64,000 nt of DNA from Microbacterium capsulatum. GTDB lineage: Bacteria > Actinomycetota > Actinomycetes > Actinomycetales > Microbacteriaceae. The DNA lies in NCBI RefSeq assembly GCF_030865425.1, contig NZ_JAVFCB010000002.1:1-64000 (forward strand), written 5' to 3'. The notes under the pieces are model-generated. The model was not told the origin of the DNA, searched no databases, and worked only from the letters and a program-made list of their open reading frames with translations. Shown here piece after piece: positions 42,940-50,960 of the stretch. A program made the position numbers and the translations under genes. How positions within the stretch are numbered: position 1 is the first letter of the stretch; each line of letters begins with the position of its first letter.

Positions 42940-42945
42940 TACGAT
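42940..42945 (+). promoter_or_regulatory. Probable tRNA-Pro promoter -10
   Basis: TACGAT lies 34 bases upstream of the mature tRNA. A weak TTCGCG at 42916-42921 could serve as -35 with an 18-base spacer. Confidence 0.45.
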
Positions 42946-42979
42946 GGGGGAGTTGCCCGCGCTCCGGCGCGGTCGTCCA

Positions 42980-43053
<74 letters not shown>

Positions 43054-43057
43054 CAGA

Positions 43058-43092
43058 AAGCCTCGGTGAGAACCCAAATCTCACCGGGGCTT
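43058..43092 (+). terminator. tRNA-Pro terminator
   Basis: AAGCCTCGGTGAGA at 43058-43071 pairs with TCTCACCGGGGCTT at 43079-43092, with one G-U and a 7-base loop. It starts five bases after the tRNA. Positions 43093-43188 show nothing further. Confidence 0.8.
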
Positions 43093-43188
43093 CGTCGTAT
43101 TCGCAGTGAGTTCGGCGTGGTCCTCCTCAACGCACCATCGCTTGCACTGAATGGTCATCGCGCCTTGAGGCAGAACACGGCACCGTTT

Positions 43189-43806
43189 TCACGGCGCTGA
43201 TCGGCGAAGGAACGTGCTCCAGATCTCCTCCCCGGTTCGGATTCTGCCGGAGCCGTCGAGTGCTGCTGCGGCAGTCCCGGGTTTGCGAGCGGCATCTCGG
43301 TGGATGGCATGCGTGAACTGCTCCGTGAAGTCTGTGCGTGGGAGTTGTTCGACGACCTCTCTCAGGAGCCGCGCGTCCCATTGGTCCAGGTCGCGCCCGC
43401 AGACATCGAGCGCGGTGGCGGCTTCGAGGAGATAGCCCTCGGGAGTCCTGACGGGATCGATCTCGTCCCGCATGTGGGCTTCGATCGCGACTGCGATGGC
43501 GCGAGCTCGGGGTGGATGCATTCCCGCGCCCGCGGCGAAGATCGTCGCGACCGCGCCGCTCGCCTGCTCGAACGGCGCACGGTGCGCGTCGAACGGCTCT
43601 GCGAGCCCGAGGTCGTGGAGCATGCTCGACAGACAGAGGATCTCAGGGTCGAAGTCGAGTCCCTCTTGTTCGCCGAGCGCGGCGGCGAACACCCATGAGC
43701 GTTCGCTGTGCGCGAGGATACGGGGATCGAGCCACGTCCGAGCCGTCTCGATCGCACGATGCGCGAGGTCCGACGGCGCCTCCAGGTAGTCAGCCGGTGT
43801 CTTCAC
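43189..43806 (-). CDS. HD domain metal-dependent hydrolase
   Basis: A 205-residue HD-fold phosphohydrolase with His33 in HSERSW, the HD pair His64-Asp65 in MLHDLGL, and a later His in EAHMRDEI. It resembles the small HD proteins related to cyanamide hydratase/YfbR-type enzymes; the substrate is unknown. It starts at GTG 43806, with TAGATT exactly six bases upstream. Confidence 0.83.
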   Translation of the reverse strand: MKTPADYLEAPSDLAHRAIETARTWLDPRILAHSERSWVFAAALGEQEGLDFDPEILCLSSMLHDLGLAEPFDAHRAPFEQASGAVATIFAAGAGMHPPRARAIAVAIEAHMRDEIDPVRTPEGYLLEAATALDVCGRDLDQWDARLLREVVEQLPRTDFTEQFTHAIHRDAARKPGTAAAALDGSGRIRTGEEIWSTFLRRSAP

Positions 43807-43812
43807 CGTGGC

Positions 43813-43818
43813 AATCTA
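43813..43818 (-). promoter_or_regulatory. Leaderless-type -10 element, TAGATT (HD protein)
   Basis: Minus-strand TAGATT is separated by six bases from GTG 43806, fixing that start and implying a leaderless mRNA. Confidence 0.55.
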
Positions 43819-43890
43819 TCGCCGCCGCCGGGCGGGGACACACGGTCAGCGAATCGTGTCGTGATCGGCCGATCCGTCCGGCAGCGCCGT

Positions 43891-44790
43891 CTAGGAGGCG
43901 CCGCCCGTGCCCGGCACGATCACGGTGGGCACCGGCGCGTTGCGCAGGATCCTGGCGGCGCTCGATCCCAGGAACACGCGGGCCACCGGGTGCGTCGAGG
44001 ACGATCCGACGACCAGCACGTCGCCGTCCGTCCAGTCGAGGGCACCGATCGCGCGTTCCCAGTCGCCGCCTTCGACCAGACGCTGTTCGATCCGGTCCTC
44101 GGCGAAGCCCCTCCGGCGGAGATGATCCTGCGCCAGGTCCAGCGCCGTGCCGGCTCGTCCCTTCCAGAGCTCGATCACCTGCGTCTCCACGTGACTGACG
44201 GGCGTCGTCACGGGGCGCCGTGCGGGAGCCACCACGAACGTCACCAGGCGCACGCGCGCGTCGATCCGCCGGCAGAGCTCTGCCACGCGGTCGAGCAGCG
44301 ACCAGCCGGCGTCGTCGTCCCGGAACCCGACGGTCACCCGCGTCACGGCGGCAGAGCTCCGGTAGCCGCGCGGTGCCACGGCCACGGGGATCGACGCCGA
44401 ATGCACCAGACGGTCCGTCTTCGAGCTCAGCCGGATGCGGCCGGCCGCCGCCTCCTCGCTGGAACCGACCACCAGCATCCAGGCGTCCTGTCGGGCGGCC
44501 TCGTCCATCAGCACCTGCGGCACGGAACGTCCGCTCGCCCAGGAGGCGGAGCCGTCGACGGAGGAGTGCCGCGCGAGCTCTTCGCGGGCCTGGGCCGCCG
44601 CCGTCTCGCCTTCGTGCGCCGCCCACGATTCGTACTCGCGGTCGGTGCCGCTCGCGGCGGGCGTGGACCAGCCCTGCGGCACGACCGACACGACCTGGAC
44701 GGGGCGGGGCTCGGAACGCGCGAGCTGGCAGGCGAGTTCGACGGCACTGCGGTCGTCGTTGCGGGGCCCGTACCCGACGAGGTAGGTCAT
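43891..44790 (-). CDS. Tandem universal stress protein
   Basis: A 299-residue protein with two UspA domains. The first starts MTYLVGYGPRNDDRSAVELACQLA and ends with VVGSSEEAAAGRIRLSS. The second (from about residue 150, VTVGFRDDDAGWSLLDRV) ends with VVGSSSTHPVARVFLGSSAARILRNAPVPTVIV, an ATP-binding GxS-type motif. Its ATG overlaps the stop of the APC permease (ATGA). Usp partners of transporters often sense ATP or cAMP; here it may modulate the permease. Confidence 0.88.
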   Translation of the reverse strand: MTYLVGYGPRNDDRSAVELACQLARSEPRPVQVVSVVPQGWSTPAASGTDREYESWAAHEGETAAAQAREELARHSSVDGSASWASGRSVPQVLMDEAARQDAWMLVVGSSEEAAAGRIRLSSKTDRLVHSASIPVAVAPRGYRSSAAVTRVTVGFRDDDAGWSLLDRVAELCRRIDARVRLVTFVVAPARRPVTTPVSHVETQVIELWKGRAGTALDLAQDHLRRRGFAEDRIEQRLVEGGDWERAIGALDWTDGDVLVVGSSSTHPVARVFLGSSAARILRNAPVPTVIVPGTGGAS

Positions 44791-46265
44791 CGCTCGACCA
44801 GTTCGTGGATGGGCTCGGCGATCTCCTCCTCCGAGATGAAGCTGTTGAGCGTGGCGTGCTTGCGGCCGTAGACCAGGTACCCGATGAAGACGAGGGCCAG
44901 CCACGCACCGCAGATGATCCAGGTCACCGGCTTCAGGCTGAAGAGCACGTAGACGCACGCGACGATGGTGAGGATCGGCACGACCGGATAGAACGGCACC
45001 TTGAACGGGCGCTCCAGATCGGGACGGCGGCGTCGAAGGACGATCACCGACAGCGCGACCATGGCGAAGGCGACCAGGGTGCCGAACGAGACGCTGTCCC
45101 ACAGATAGTCCGACGGCACGAAACCCGCGACGGCGGCGACGATCACCGACACGACGACCGTGTTGAACACCGGCGTCATCGTCCGCTGGTTGACGTGCAG
45201 GAATCGGTGCGGGATGAGGCCGTCGCGGGCGACCGAGAAGAGGATGCGGGTCTGGCCGTACAGGATGACGAGTGTCACGGAGAACACCGAGATGACCGCG
45301 CCGGCGGCGAGGATCGTTCCCCAGACCGGGGTCCCGGTGACGTCCTCGAGGATCTTCGCGAGGCCCGCCTCGCCGGCTCCCGGAGTGGAGAACCACGCGA
45401 CGGGCTTCGCGGCGAGGCCGGCGAGCGCGACCAGGATGTACACGGTGGTGACGATGACGAGCGCGCCGATGATCGCGCGCGGGATCGACTTCTGCGGGTT
45501 CTTGGCCTCTTCGCTCGCCGTCGAGACGGCGTCGAGGCCGATGAACGAGAAGAAGATCGTGCCGGCCGCCGTGCTCACGCCGGCGGCCCCCAGCGTGAAG
45601 AAGTTCGAGAAGTGGTCGGCGTTGAACGCCGTGAACCCGATGACCACGAACAGCAGCAGCACGCCGAGCTTGATGCACACCATGATCGCGTTGACCGTCG
45701 CGGACTCGGATGCCCCGCGGATCAGCAGCAGCATGCACAGCAGGACGAGGATCACGGCGGGCAGGTTGATGAAGCCTCCCGTGGCCGCACCGTCCGATCC
45801 GGGGATGAGTGAGATCGACAGGGCCGTCGGAAGCTCGAAGCCGAAGATGTTGTGCAGCAGCTCGTTGAAGTAGCCGCTCCAACCCACCGCGACCGCGGAG
45901 GTGGCGATGCCGTACTCGAGGATGACGCAGCCGCCGACGATCACCGCGAGACCTTCGCCGAGCGCGTGATACGTGTAGGAGTAGCTCGATCCGCTCACGG
46001 GGATGGCCGCGGCCAGCTCCGAATAGCACAGTGCGGAGAGGCCGGCGGTGACGGCCGCGAGGATGAACGAGATGATCACGGCAGGACCCGCCATCGGGAT
46101 CGCCTCGTTCAGCACGAAGAAGATGCCCGTCCCCACCGTCGCGCCGACACCGAACATCATGAGCTGGAATGTGCCCAGCCGGCGGGGGAGCTCTTCCCCC
46201 TCATGATGCCTGCGCTGCAGGATGATGGGCTTTCGTCTCAGCAGCTGCTGTCCTAGGGCGACCAT
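44787..46265 (-). CDS. APC family amino acid permease (CAT-like)
   Basis: A 492-residue transporter with about twelve helices. LGTFQLMMFGVGATVGTGIFFVLNEAIPMAGPA is the conserved TM1 Gly-rich motif, and FFSFIGLDAVSTASEEAKNPQKSIPRAI is typical of the cationic amino acid transporter subfamily. The start is ATG 46265, with AAGGAGACG upstream; the open frame extends far upstream without coding signs. It forms an operon with the downstream universal stress protein. Confidence 0.9.
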   Translation of the reverse strand: MVALGQQLLRRKPIILQRRHHEGEELPRRLGTFQLMMFGVGATVGTGIFFVLNEAIPMAGPAVIISFILAAVTAGLSALCYSELAAAIPVSGSSYSYTYHALGEGLAVIVGGCVILEYGIATSAVAVGWSGYFNELLHNIFGFELPTALSISLIPGSDGAATGGFINLPAVILVLLCMLLLIRGASESATVNAIMVCIKLGVLLLFVVIGFTAFNADHFSNFFTLGAAGVSTAAGTIFFSFIGLDAVSTASEEAKNPQKSIPRAIIGALVIVTTVYILVALAGLAAKPVAWFSTPGAGEAGLAKILEDVTGTPVWGTILAAGAVISVFSVTLVILYGQTRILFSVARDGLIPHRFLHVNQRTMTPVFNTVVVSVIVAAVAGFVPSDYLWDSVSFGTLVAFAMVALSVIVLRRRRPDLERPFKVPFYPVVPILTIVACVYVLFSLKPVTWIICGAWLALVFIGYLVYGRKHATLNSFISEEEIAEPIHELVER

Positions 46266-46424
46266 GTCGTCTCCTTCGCATAGAACCGATCGACGGCGAC
46301 CGGGGTCATTCCAGGTTCTCCTGAGCCGCGGCGTCGAAAGACCCAGGACGAGCGCTGTGCATCTCGGATTCCAGACACTGTCGCGCGGGCGGACCATCCT
46401 TTCCGCGGTATCCCCCGGGCAGGG

Positions 46425-46430
46425 TAGGGT
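46425..46430 (+). promoter_or_regulatory. Leaderless-type -10 element, TAGGGT (MFS)
   Basis: TAGGGT, six bases, then GTG 46437. A weak TTCCGC at 46401-46406 could be the -35. Confidence 0.6.
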
Positions 46431-46436
46431 GTCGCG

Positions 46437-47711
46437 GTGACGAACGCTCAGGACCCCGTCGGCGCGGCCGCGGCAGCGCGCCCGGTGCGCGGTGTTCCGC
46501 CGCTGCGCGAGCACGGCATGCCTCCGCTGGTGCTCATGACGACGTTCGCGTTCGCCGGGTTCGCGGTGATGCTGCCGGTCGCTCCGATGCACATGGTGGC
46601 GGTGGGCGGTGGGACGTTCCTGTCCGGGCTGGTCAACGCCGCGCTCATGGGTGCCACGATCCTGACCCAGGTGGGCGTCGAGCGGGCCCGCGCCGTGCTC
46701 GGATGGCGGGTCAGCCTGATGCTCGCGTGCCTGCTGCTGGGGGCACCGGCCCTGCTCGAGATCGTCGCGAACGCGCCGTGGCAGATCATCGCGCTCGCCG
46801 CGGTGCGCGGCATCGGGTTCGGGATCATCACGGTGAGCGGCTCTTCGGCGCTCGCCGCGCTCTTCCCGCCCGAACGCCGCGGACGGGCGATCGGCGAGTA
46901 CGGGCTCGCCGTCGCCGGTGCACAGCTCGTGCTCACCCCCGCCGCCCCGTGGATCGCGGACACCGCCGGATTCCCGATCGCGCTCGCCGTCGCCGGTCTG
47001 CCGCTCGTGGGGATCCCGTTCGCGCTGTCGGCGGGCGGGGCGATCGAGCAGCACACGCGCGGCGCGGTCCCGGCGCCCGCTCCCGCTGCCGGCTCGAACG
47101 GCGAGGCGGAGACGAACCGGCACGCGCTGATGCGACTCTGGGCGCCGATCCTCGCGCTCGTTGTGGTCACCTGCGCGGGAGGCGCGATCACGACGTTCGC
47201 TCCGCAGTTCGTGCCGGGCACCACACTGACCGTCGTGTCGCTGCTCGTCTACACCGCCGCGGCGATGCTCGCCCGCTGGCTGTCCGGTGGCCTCGCCGAC
47301 CGGTACGGCGCTCGGCGGTTCGTCCTGCCCGGTCTCGGCCTCGCCGTGCTCGGCCTGGCCGCCATCGCCGCGAGCATCGCGGGCGTGACCGGCCCCGTCG
47401 CGCCTGTCGTGCTCGTCGCGGGCGCGATCCTCGTCGGCTCCTCCTTCGGCACGATGCAGAACGTGACCCTCGTGCGATCCTTCGAGCTCGCAGGGGAGCA
47501 CGCGAAAGGCGTCGCGAGCACGGCATGGAATGTCGCCTTCGACGCCGGCACCGGGGTAGGAGCACTCGCCATCGGGGCGCTCGCCTCCCGCACGTCGTTC
47601 TCCTTCTCCTTCCTGATGCTCATGGTGCTCAGCCTCGCCGCCGCAGCGGTGCTTCTCGCGAACGGCCGCCGCGCGAAAAGGCCGCCGGCTCTCGCGGAGA
47701 CGGCGGCCTGA
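46437..47711 (+). CDS. MFS transporter
   Basis: A 424-residue major facilitator with about twelve helices. It has the signature FAGFAVMLPVAPMHMVAVGGG in TM1, PPERRGRAIGEYGLA after TM4, and SGGLADRYGARR in the central loop (motif A type). It is probably a drug or metabolite exporter of the YfcJ/SetA-like group; substrate unknown. It is divergent from the APC permease. Confidence 0.87.
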   Translation: MTNAQDPVGAAAAARPVRGVPPLREHGMPPLVLMTTFAFAGFAVMLPVAPMHMVAVGGGTFLSGLVNAALMGATILTQVGVERARAVLGWRVSLMLACLLLGAPALLEIVANAPWQIIALAAVRGIGFGIITVSGSSALAALFPPERRGRAIGEYGLAVAGAQLVLTPAAPWIADTAGFPIALAVAGLPLVGIPFALSAGGAIEQHTRGAVPAPAPAAGSNGEAETNRHALMRLWAPILALVVVTCAGGAITTFAPQFVPGTTLTVVSLLVYTAAAMLARWLSGGLADRYGARRFVLPGLGLAVLGLAAIAASIAGVTGPVAPVVLVAGAILVGSSFGTMQNVTLVRSFELAGEHAKGVASTAWNVAFDAGTGVGALAIGALASRTSFSFSFLMLMVLSLAAAAVLLANGRRAKRPPALAETAA

Positions 47712-47714
47712 GCC

Positions 47715-47732
47715 GCGGGAGCGAGCTCCCGC
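47715..47732. terminator. Short bidirectional hairpin between convergent genes
   Basis: GCGGGAG at 47715-47721 and CTCCCGC at 47726-47732 form a 7-bp stem with a CGAG tetraloop between the convergent MFS and YciI genes. No T-run, so termination efficiency is uncertain. Confidence 0.5.
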
Positions 47733-47738
47733 CGAGGA

Positions 47739-48074
47739 CTACATCCCCGGAACGGCCTGCGCCTCGTGGACCTCGATGCTGCAGCCCCCCGGCATGTTCA
47801 GGTGGGGGTGCACTTTGGCGAGCTCGAGCGCGGCGTCGGCGCTCTCGGCCTCGATGATCGTGTAGCCGGCGACCTCCTTGGTGCTGGGCGCGACGCCCTC
47901 GCTGGTGACGCGGACGCCGCCCGCGAGCGGGGTGCCGAAGTCGACCATGCCGGGGCCGACCTTCTCGGCCCACTGCATCCAGGCGCCCATCATCTCCTGG
48001 ACGCCCTCGGGGGTCGGGGGAGCGGCCTCGGCGGGAGTCTGCGGAGCGTGGTAGATGAGAACGAACTTGGCCAT
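47739..48074 (-). CDS. YciI-like/DGPF domain protein
   Basis: A 111-residue alpha+beta dimeric domain protein (MAKFVLIYHAPQTPAEAAP ... GYTIIEAESADAALELAKVHPHL). In this family GG and His/Asp residues line a pocket of unknown specificity; some members are linked to PhnB/SRPBCC operons under ArsR control, as here. AAAGGA precedes the ATG at 48074. It is the last gene of the ArsR operon. Confidence 0.87.
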   Translation of the reverse strand: MAKFVLIYHAPQTPAEAAPPTPEGVQEMMGAWMQWAEKVGPGMVDFGTPLAGGVRVTSEGVAPSTKEVAGYTIIEAESADAALELAKVHPHLNMPGGCSIEVHEAQAVPGM

Positions 48075-48100
48075 GATGGTTTCCTTTCGGGTGAGGTGAT

Positions 48101-48517
48101 TCAGTACAGGACGGCGATCGACTGCAGGCAGCCGATCCAGCCCTCGGCGTGGAGGTCGGCATCGGCCTGGTCCACGAGCTTGGTGTGCACGATCGATACG
48201 GCGGTGCCGTCGTCCACCGCGGTGAACGACACCTCGACGAGCGATTCGTTGTCGGATCCGTCCCACTGCCAGGTGAAGAGGAGTCGGTTCGGACGATCGA
48301 CCTCGACGTAGATGCCGCCGACGGCATGCACCTCGCCCGCCGGGTCGAGCATCTCGAGGCGGTAGCGGCCGCCGACGCGTGCATCGACGGTCGCGAGCGT
48401 GGGGCCGAACTCGAGGGACGGCCGGTGCCAGGCGCTGAGGTGCTCGGCGCTGGTCCAGAGCTCCCACATGGTCTCGATGTCGAGGGCGAAGGTGCGGTCG
48501 ACGTTGGCGGTGAACAC
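48101..48517 (-). CDS. SRPBCC/AHSA1 family protein
   Basis: A 138-residue START-like fold (VDRTFALDIETMWELWTSAEHLSAWHRPS ... GGRYRLEMLDPAGE) that binds a hydrophobic ligand; specific role unknown. GTG 48517 lies three bases after the ArsR stop. This regulator-SRPBCC-YciI order is very frequent in actinobacteria. Confidence 0.88.
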   Translation of the reverse strand: MFTANVDRTFALDIETMWELWTSAEHLSAWHRPSLEFGPTLATVDARVGGRYRLEMLDPAGEVHAVGGIYVEVDRPNRLLFTWQWDGSDNESLVEVSFTAVDDGTAVSIVHTKLVDQADADLHAEGWIGCLQSIAVLY

Positions 48518-48520
48518 GGA

Positions 48521-48901
48521 TCAGTTCCTGTCTTCGGTGGGCTTGCGGAGCGAGTCGATGTAGAGCTGCAGCGAGTCGAGCTGCGCGTTCCAGTAGTCGG
48601 TCATGGTGACGATCCAGTCCTTCGCCGAATCGAGCACTTCGGGGTTGGCCTGCGCGCTCGTGGCCCGGCCGTGCTTCACACGCGTGATGAGGTGCGCGCG
48701 CTCGAGCGTCGACAGATGCTTGTTCAGCGCCTGCGGGGACAAGTCGAGCCGTTCGGCCAGGTCGGTCATCGCCTCGGGGCGGTCCGGGCTCGCGACCTCG
48801 TGCAGCACGGCGCGCCGCACGGGATGGGCGAGGGCGCCGAAGACGGCGTCCAGCTCGTCCTCGGTGAGCGGGGCGCGCCCCGCCGTCAAACCATAAACCA
48901 T
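48521..48901 (-). CDS. ArsR family transcriptional regulator
   Basis: A 126-residue winged helix protein with LAHPVRRAVLHEVAS, and recognition helix LDLSPQALNKHLSTLERAHLITRVKHGRA. No CxC metal-binding motif is present, so it is probably not a metal sensor. Start ATG 48901 is chosen over an upstream in-frame codon because a palindrome and -10 element lie directly over it. It heads the operon with SRPBCC and YciI proteins. Confidence 0.88.
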   Translation of the reverse strand: MVYGLTAGRAPLTEDELDAVFGALAHPVRRAVLHEVASPDRPEAMTDLAERLDLSPQALNKHLSTLERAHLITRVKHGRATSAQANPEVLDSAKDWIVTMTDYWNAQLDSLQLYIDSLRKPTEDRN

Positions 48902-48909
48902 GTGGTTTA
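48894..48909. promoter_or_regulatory. ArsR operator over its own start codon
   Basis: TAAACCA-TG-TGGTTTA is a perfect 16-base palindrome covering the arsR start codon (48899-48901). It abuts the minus-strand -10 TACGCT (48909-48914), which lies seven bases from the ATG. Binding would block RNA polymerase directly, implying autorepression of a leaderless transcript. Confidence 0.65.
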
Positions 48910-49000
48910 GCGTAGGTGAAGACGGATCCCTTGTCCACCCGGATCCGTTCACCCTGCAGGATCCGGTGGATCGATCCGGATCGCCGGGGTCAGCCGATCG

Positions 49001-50539
49001 TCAGGCCGGGTGGCGGACGTCCCAGACCCGGCCGTTGTCGTCGCCGGCGAGGTGGCTCACGAGCGATCGGGCGGAGTCCATCGGCGCGATGAGGTCGCCG
49101 TCGTCGTGCAGGGCGGTGAACCGCTCGTGCAGCGACCGCCCGACGCGGGCCGGATCCTGCGAGCGGATCCACAACTGCGTCTCGGTGTCGACCGTGCCGG
49201 GGCGGTAGGCGTTGAAGGTGACCCCGGTATTGGCGTACTCCGCCGCCATCGAGAGGGTTTGGGCCTCGAGTGCACCCTTGGTCGCGGCGTACGTGCTCGC
49301 GCCGATCATCGCCTCGGGGCGGGCGGCCACGCCACTGGAGACGTTCACGACGCGACCCCAGCCGCCCTGCGCCATGCCGGGCAGCAGAGCGCCGGCGAGC
49401 GCGACGGGCGCGACCACGTTGAGTCGGAGCGCGTCGAGCATCGCGGACGGGTCGAGCGAGCCGCTCGCACCCATCGGCTCGACCGTGCCGGCGTTGTTCA
49501 CCAGGATGTCCACGCGGCCGACCGCGGCCGCGATCCGGGTGCCTAGCGTGCGCAGCGCGTCCAGATCCCCGAGGTCGGCCGGCAGCGGTTTCGCCGTCGC
49601 GCCGGCCTCTTCGACGAGACGCGCCGTCTCGGCGAGCTGGTCGGCGGAGCGGGCGATCAGCACGACGGTCTCCGCGCCCGCCTCGGCGAGCGCGACGGCG
49701 ATCGCCCTCCCGATGCCGCGGCCCGCCCCGGTGACGACGGCGGTGCGCTCGGACAGTGTCTTCCCGGTCATCCTGCCATCGTAGGCGGGGCCGCCGTCGG
49801 GGGCGGGCGCAGCATGACCGCGCGGAAAACCGAGTGCGCCGCCCCGCGCGCGTGCCACGACGATGCCGCGCTGCGACGTCGGGAAGCGGTCGAGCATCGC
49901 GCGCAGCTCGGCCGCGTCGACGTCGGCCCCGAACGCCTCGGCGCCGGGCTCGAGCATGATGCCGGCGGCGAGCGGGCCGGCGACGACCGGGTCGAAGCCG
50001 AGGTCGTCGACGAGCCGCGCCACGACGGCGAGGTCGGCGGGGCCGTCTCCGGCGATCGCGATCGCCTTGCGGTCGGGGGCACCGGCCGGGCGCGCGTCGT
50101 CGCGCAGATCCTGATAGCCCATGTGGCCGAGCGCCTTCACCACGCGGGCGCCGACGAGGTGCCGCTGCACGATCTCGCTCGTCGAGGTGCGCGGATCCTC
50201 GAAGTCGGGCCGCAGACCGTCCGCATCCCACCAGTAGTTCACCGCGTCGATCACGAACTTCCCGCGCAGCGCATCGACGGGCAGCGTCGAGAACCGGCCG
50301 AGCGGGATCGCCAGCACGATCGCGTCGGATGCCTCGATGACCTCGGCGGTGCGTGTCGCCCTCGCGCCGATCGCGGCCATCGGCCGGGCGATGCGGGCCG
50401 GATCCCCCGATCCCGCGATCAGGACGTCGTAGCCCGCGGACACGGCGAGGTCCGCGAGGACCGTGCCGAGGCGCCCGGCGCCGAGGACGCCGAGGACGCG
50501 GAGGGAGTCGCGGGAACGATCGGGTCCGTCGGTGCCCAT
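49001..50539 (-). CDS. NADP-binding oxidoreductase fused to SDR
   Basis: A continuous 512-residue frame. Residues 1-225 resemble F420-dependent NADP reductase-type proteins (LGVLGAGRLGTVLADLAVSAGYDVLIAGSG ... AVNYWWD). Residues 257-512 are a complete SDR (TGAGRGIG, NNAG, YAATKGA). A short linker without stop joins them. An internal promoter-like TACGAT stands six bases before Met257, so the SDR may also be made alone from ATG 49771. It could be a true fusion or two genes joined by loss of a stop. The F420-type domain starts at ATG 50539, 12 bases after the GNAT stop. Confidence 0.75.
   Translation of the reverse strand: MGTDGPDRSRDSLRVLGVLGAGRLGTVLADLAVSAGYDVLIAGSGDPARIARPMAAIGARATRTAEVIEASDAIVLAIPLGRFSTLPVDALRGKFVIDAVNYWWDADGLRPDFEDPRTSTSEIVQRHLVGARVVKALGHMGYQDLRDDARPAGAPDRKAIAIAGDGPADLAVVARLVDDLGFDPVVAGPLAAGIMLEPGAEAFGADVDAAELRAMLDRFPTSQRGIVVARARGGALGFPRGHAAPAPDGGPAYDGRMTGKTLSERTAVVTGAGRGIGRAIAVALAEAGAETVVLIARSADQLAETARLVEEAGATAKPLPADLGDLDALRTLGTRIAAAVGRVDILVNNAGTVEPMGASGSLDPSAMLDALRLNVVAPVALAGALLPGMAQGGWGRVVNVSSGVAARPEAMIGASTYAATKGALEAQTLSMAAEYANTGVTFNAYRPGTVDTETQLWIRSQDPARVGRSLHERFTALHDDGDLIAPMDSARSLVSHLAGDDNGRVWDVRHPA
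49778..49783 (-). promoter_or_regulatory. Internal leaderless-type -10, TACGAT (SDR part)
   Basis: Minus-strand TACGAT, six bases, ATG 49771. It lies inside the continuous frame at the junction of the two domains and would give a stand-alone SDR of 256 residues. Confidence 0.55.
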
Positions 50540-50551
50540 GGAAACGCGCGC

Positions 50552-50914
50552 TCAGCGCTGCTGGTCGCGGATGGCTTCCAGGTGGATGCGCTGCGGCTGC
50601 ACGACGTGCTCCGCGTACTCCGGGTGCTTGGGCAGCCAGGCCGCGACGTACGGGCACACCGGCACGATCGCGGTGCCCGAGGCGATGAGGCCCTCGACGA
50701 TGGTGCGCACGAACATCGACGCCAGCCCCTGGCCGGCGTACTCGTCGGAGACGAGCGTGTGGAACAGCACCCTCTGCGCGCCGTCGTCGGCCGCGACGTC
50801 GACGTAGGACTCCTCGCCGATCTCCTTCTCCTGCGTGCCGTCCTCGCCGCGGTCGAGGAGGACGTACCGGAACTGCTCGGGACGGTCCTGCACCGTGAAG
50901 CGCTCCTGCGTCAT
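50552..50914 (-). CDS. GNAT/YjdJ-like N-acetyltransferase
   Basis: A 120-residue minimal GNAT domain with HTLVSDEYAGQGLASMFVRTIVEGL as CoA loop, ending with CPYVAAWLPKHPEYAEHV, the hallmark of the YjdJ/NATD1-like group. Substrate unknown. The ATG at 50914 was chosen because homology begins there. It precedes the oxidoreductase-SDR fusion by 12 bases, probably in one operon. Confidence 0.86.
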   Translation of the reverse strand: MTQERFTVQDRPEQFRYVLLDRGEDGTQEKEIGEESYVDVAADDGAQRVLFHTLVSDEYAGQGLASMFVRTIVEGLIASGTAIVPVCPYVAAWLPKHPEYAEHVVQPQRIHLEAIRDQQR

Positions 50915-50960
50915 CGTCTTCGTCTCGTCTCTCTGCGTCTGATCCACAGGATCCGTCCTT

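Noticed and set aside
44790..46029. A 712-codon minus-strand frame joining the UspA gene to upstream sequence
   Set aside because: The upstream part is out of frame with the APC permease motifs; UspA homology starts at ATG 44790.
47739..48938. A 399-codon frame joining YciI-like protein to upstream sequence
   Set aside because: The upstream part overlaps the SRPBCC and ArsR genes in another frame; YciI homology and AAAGGA support ATG 48074.
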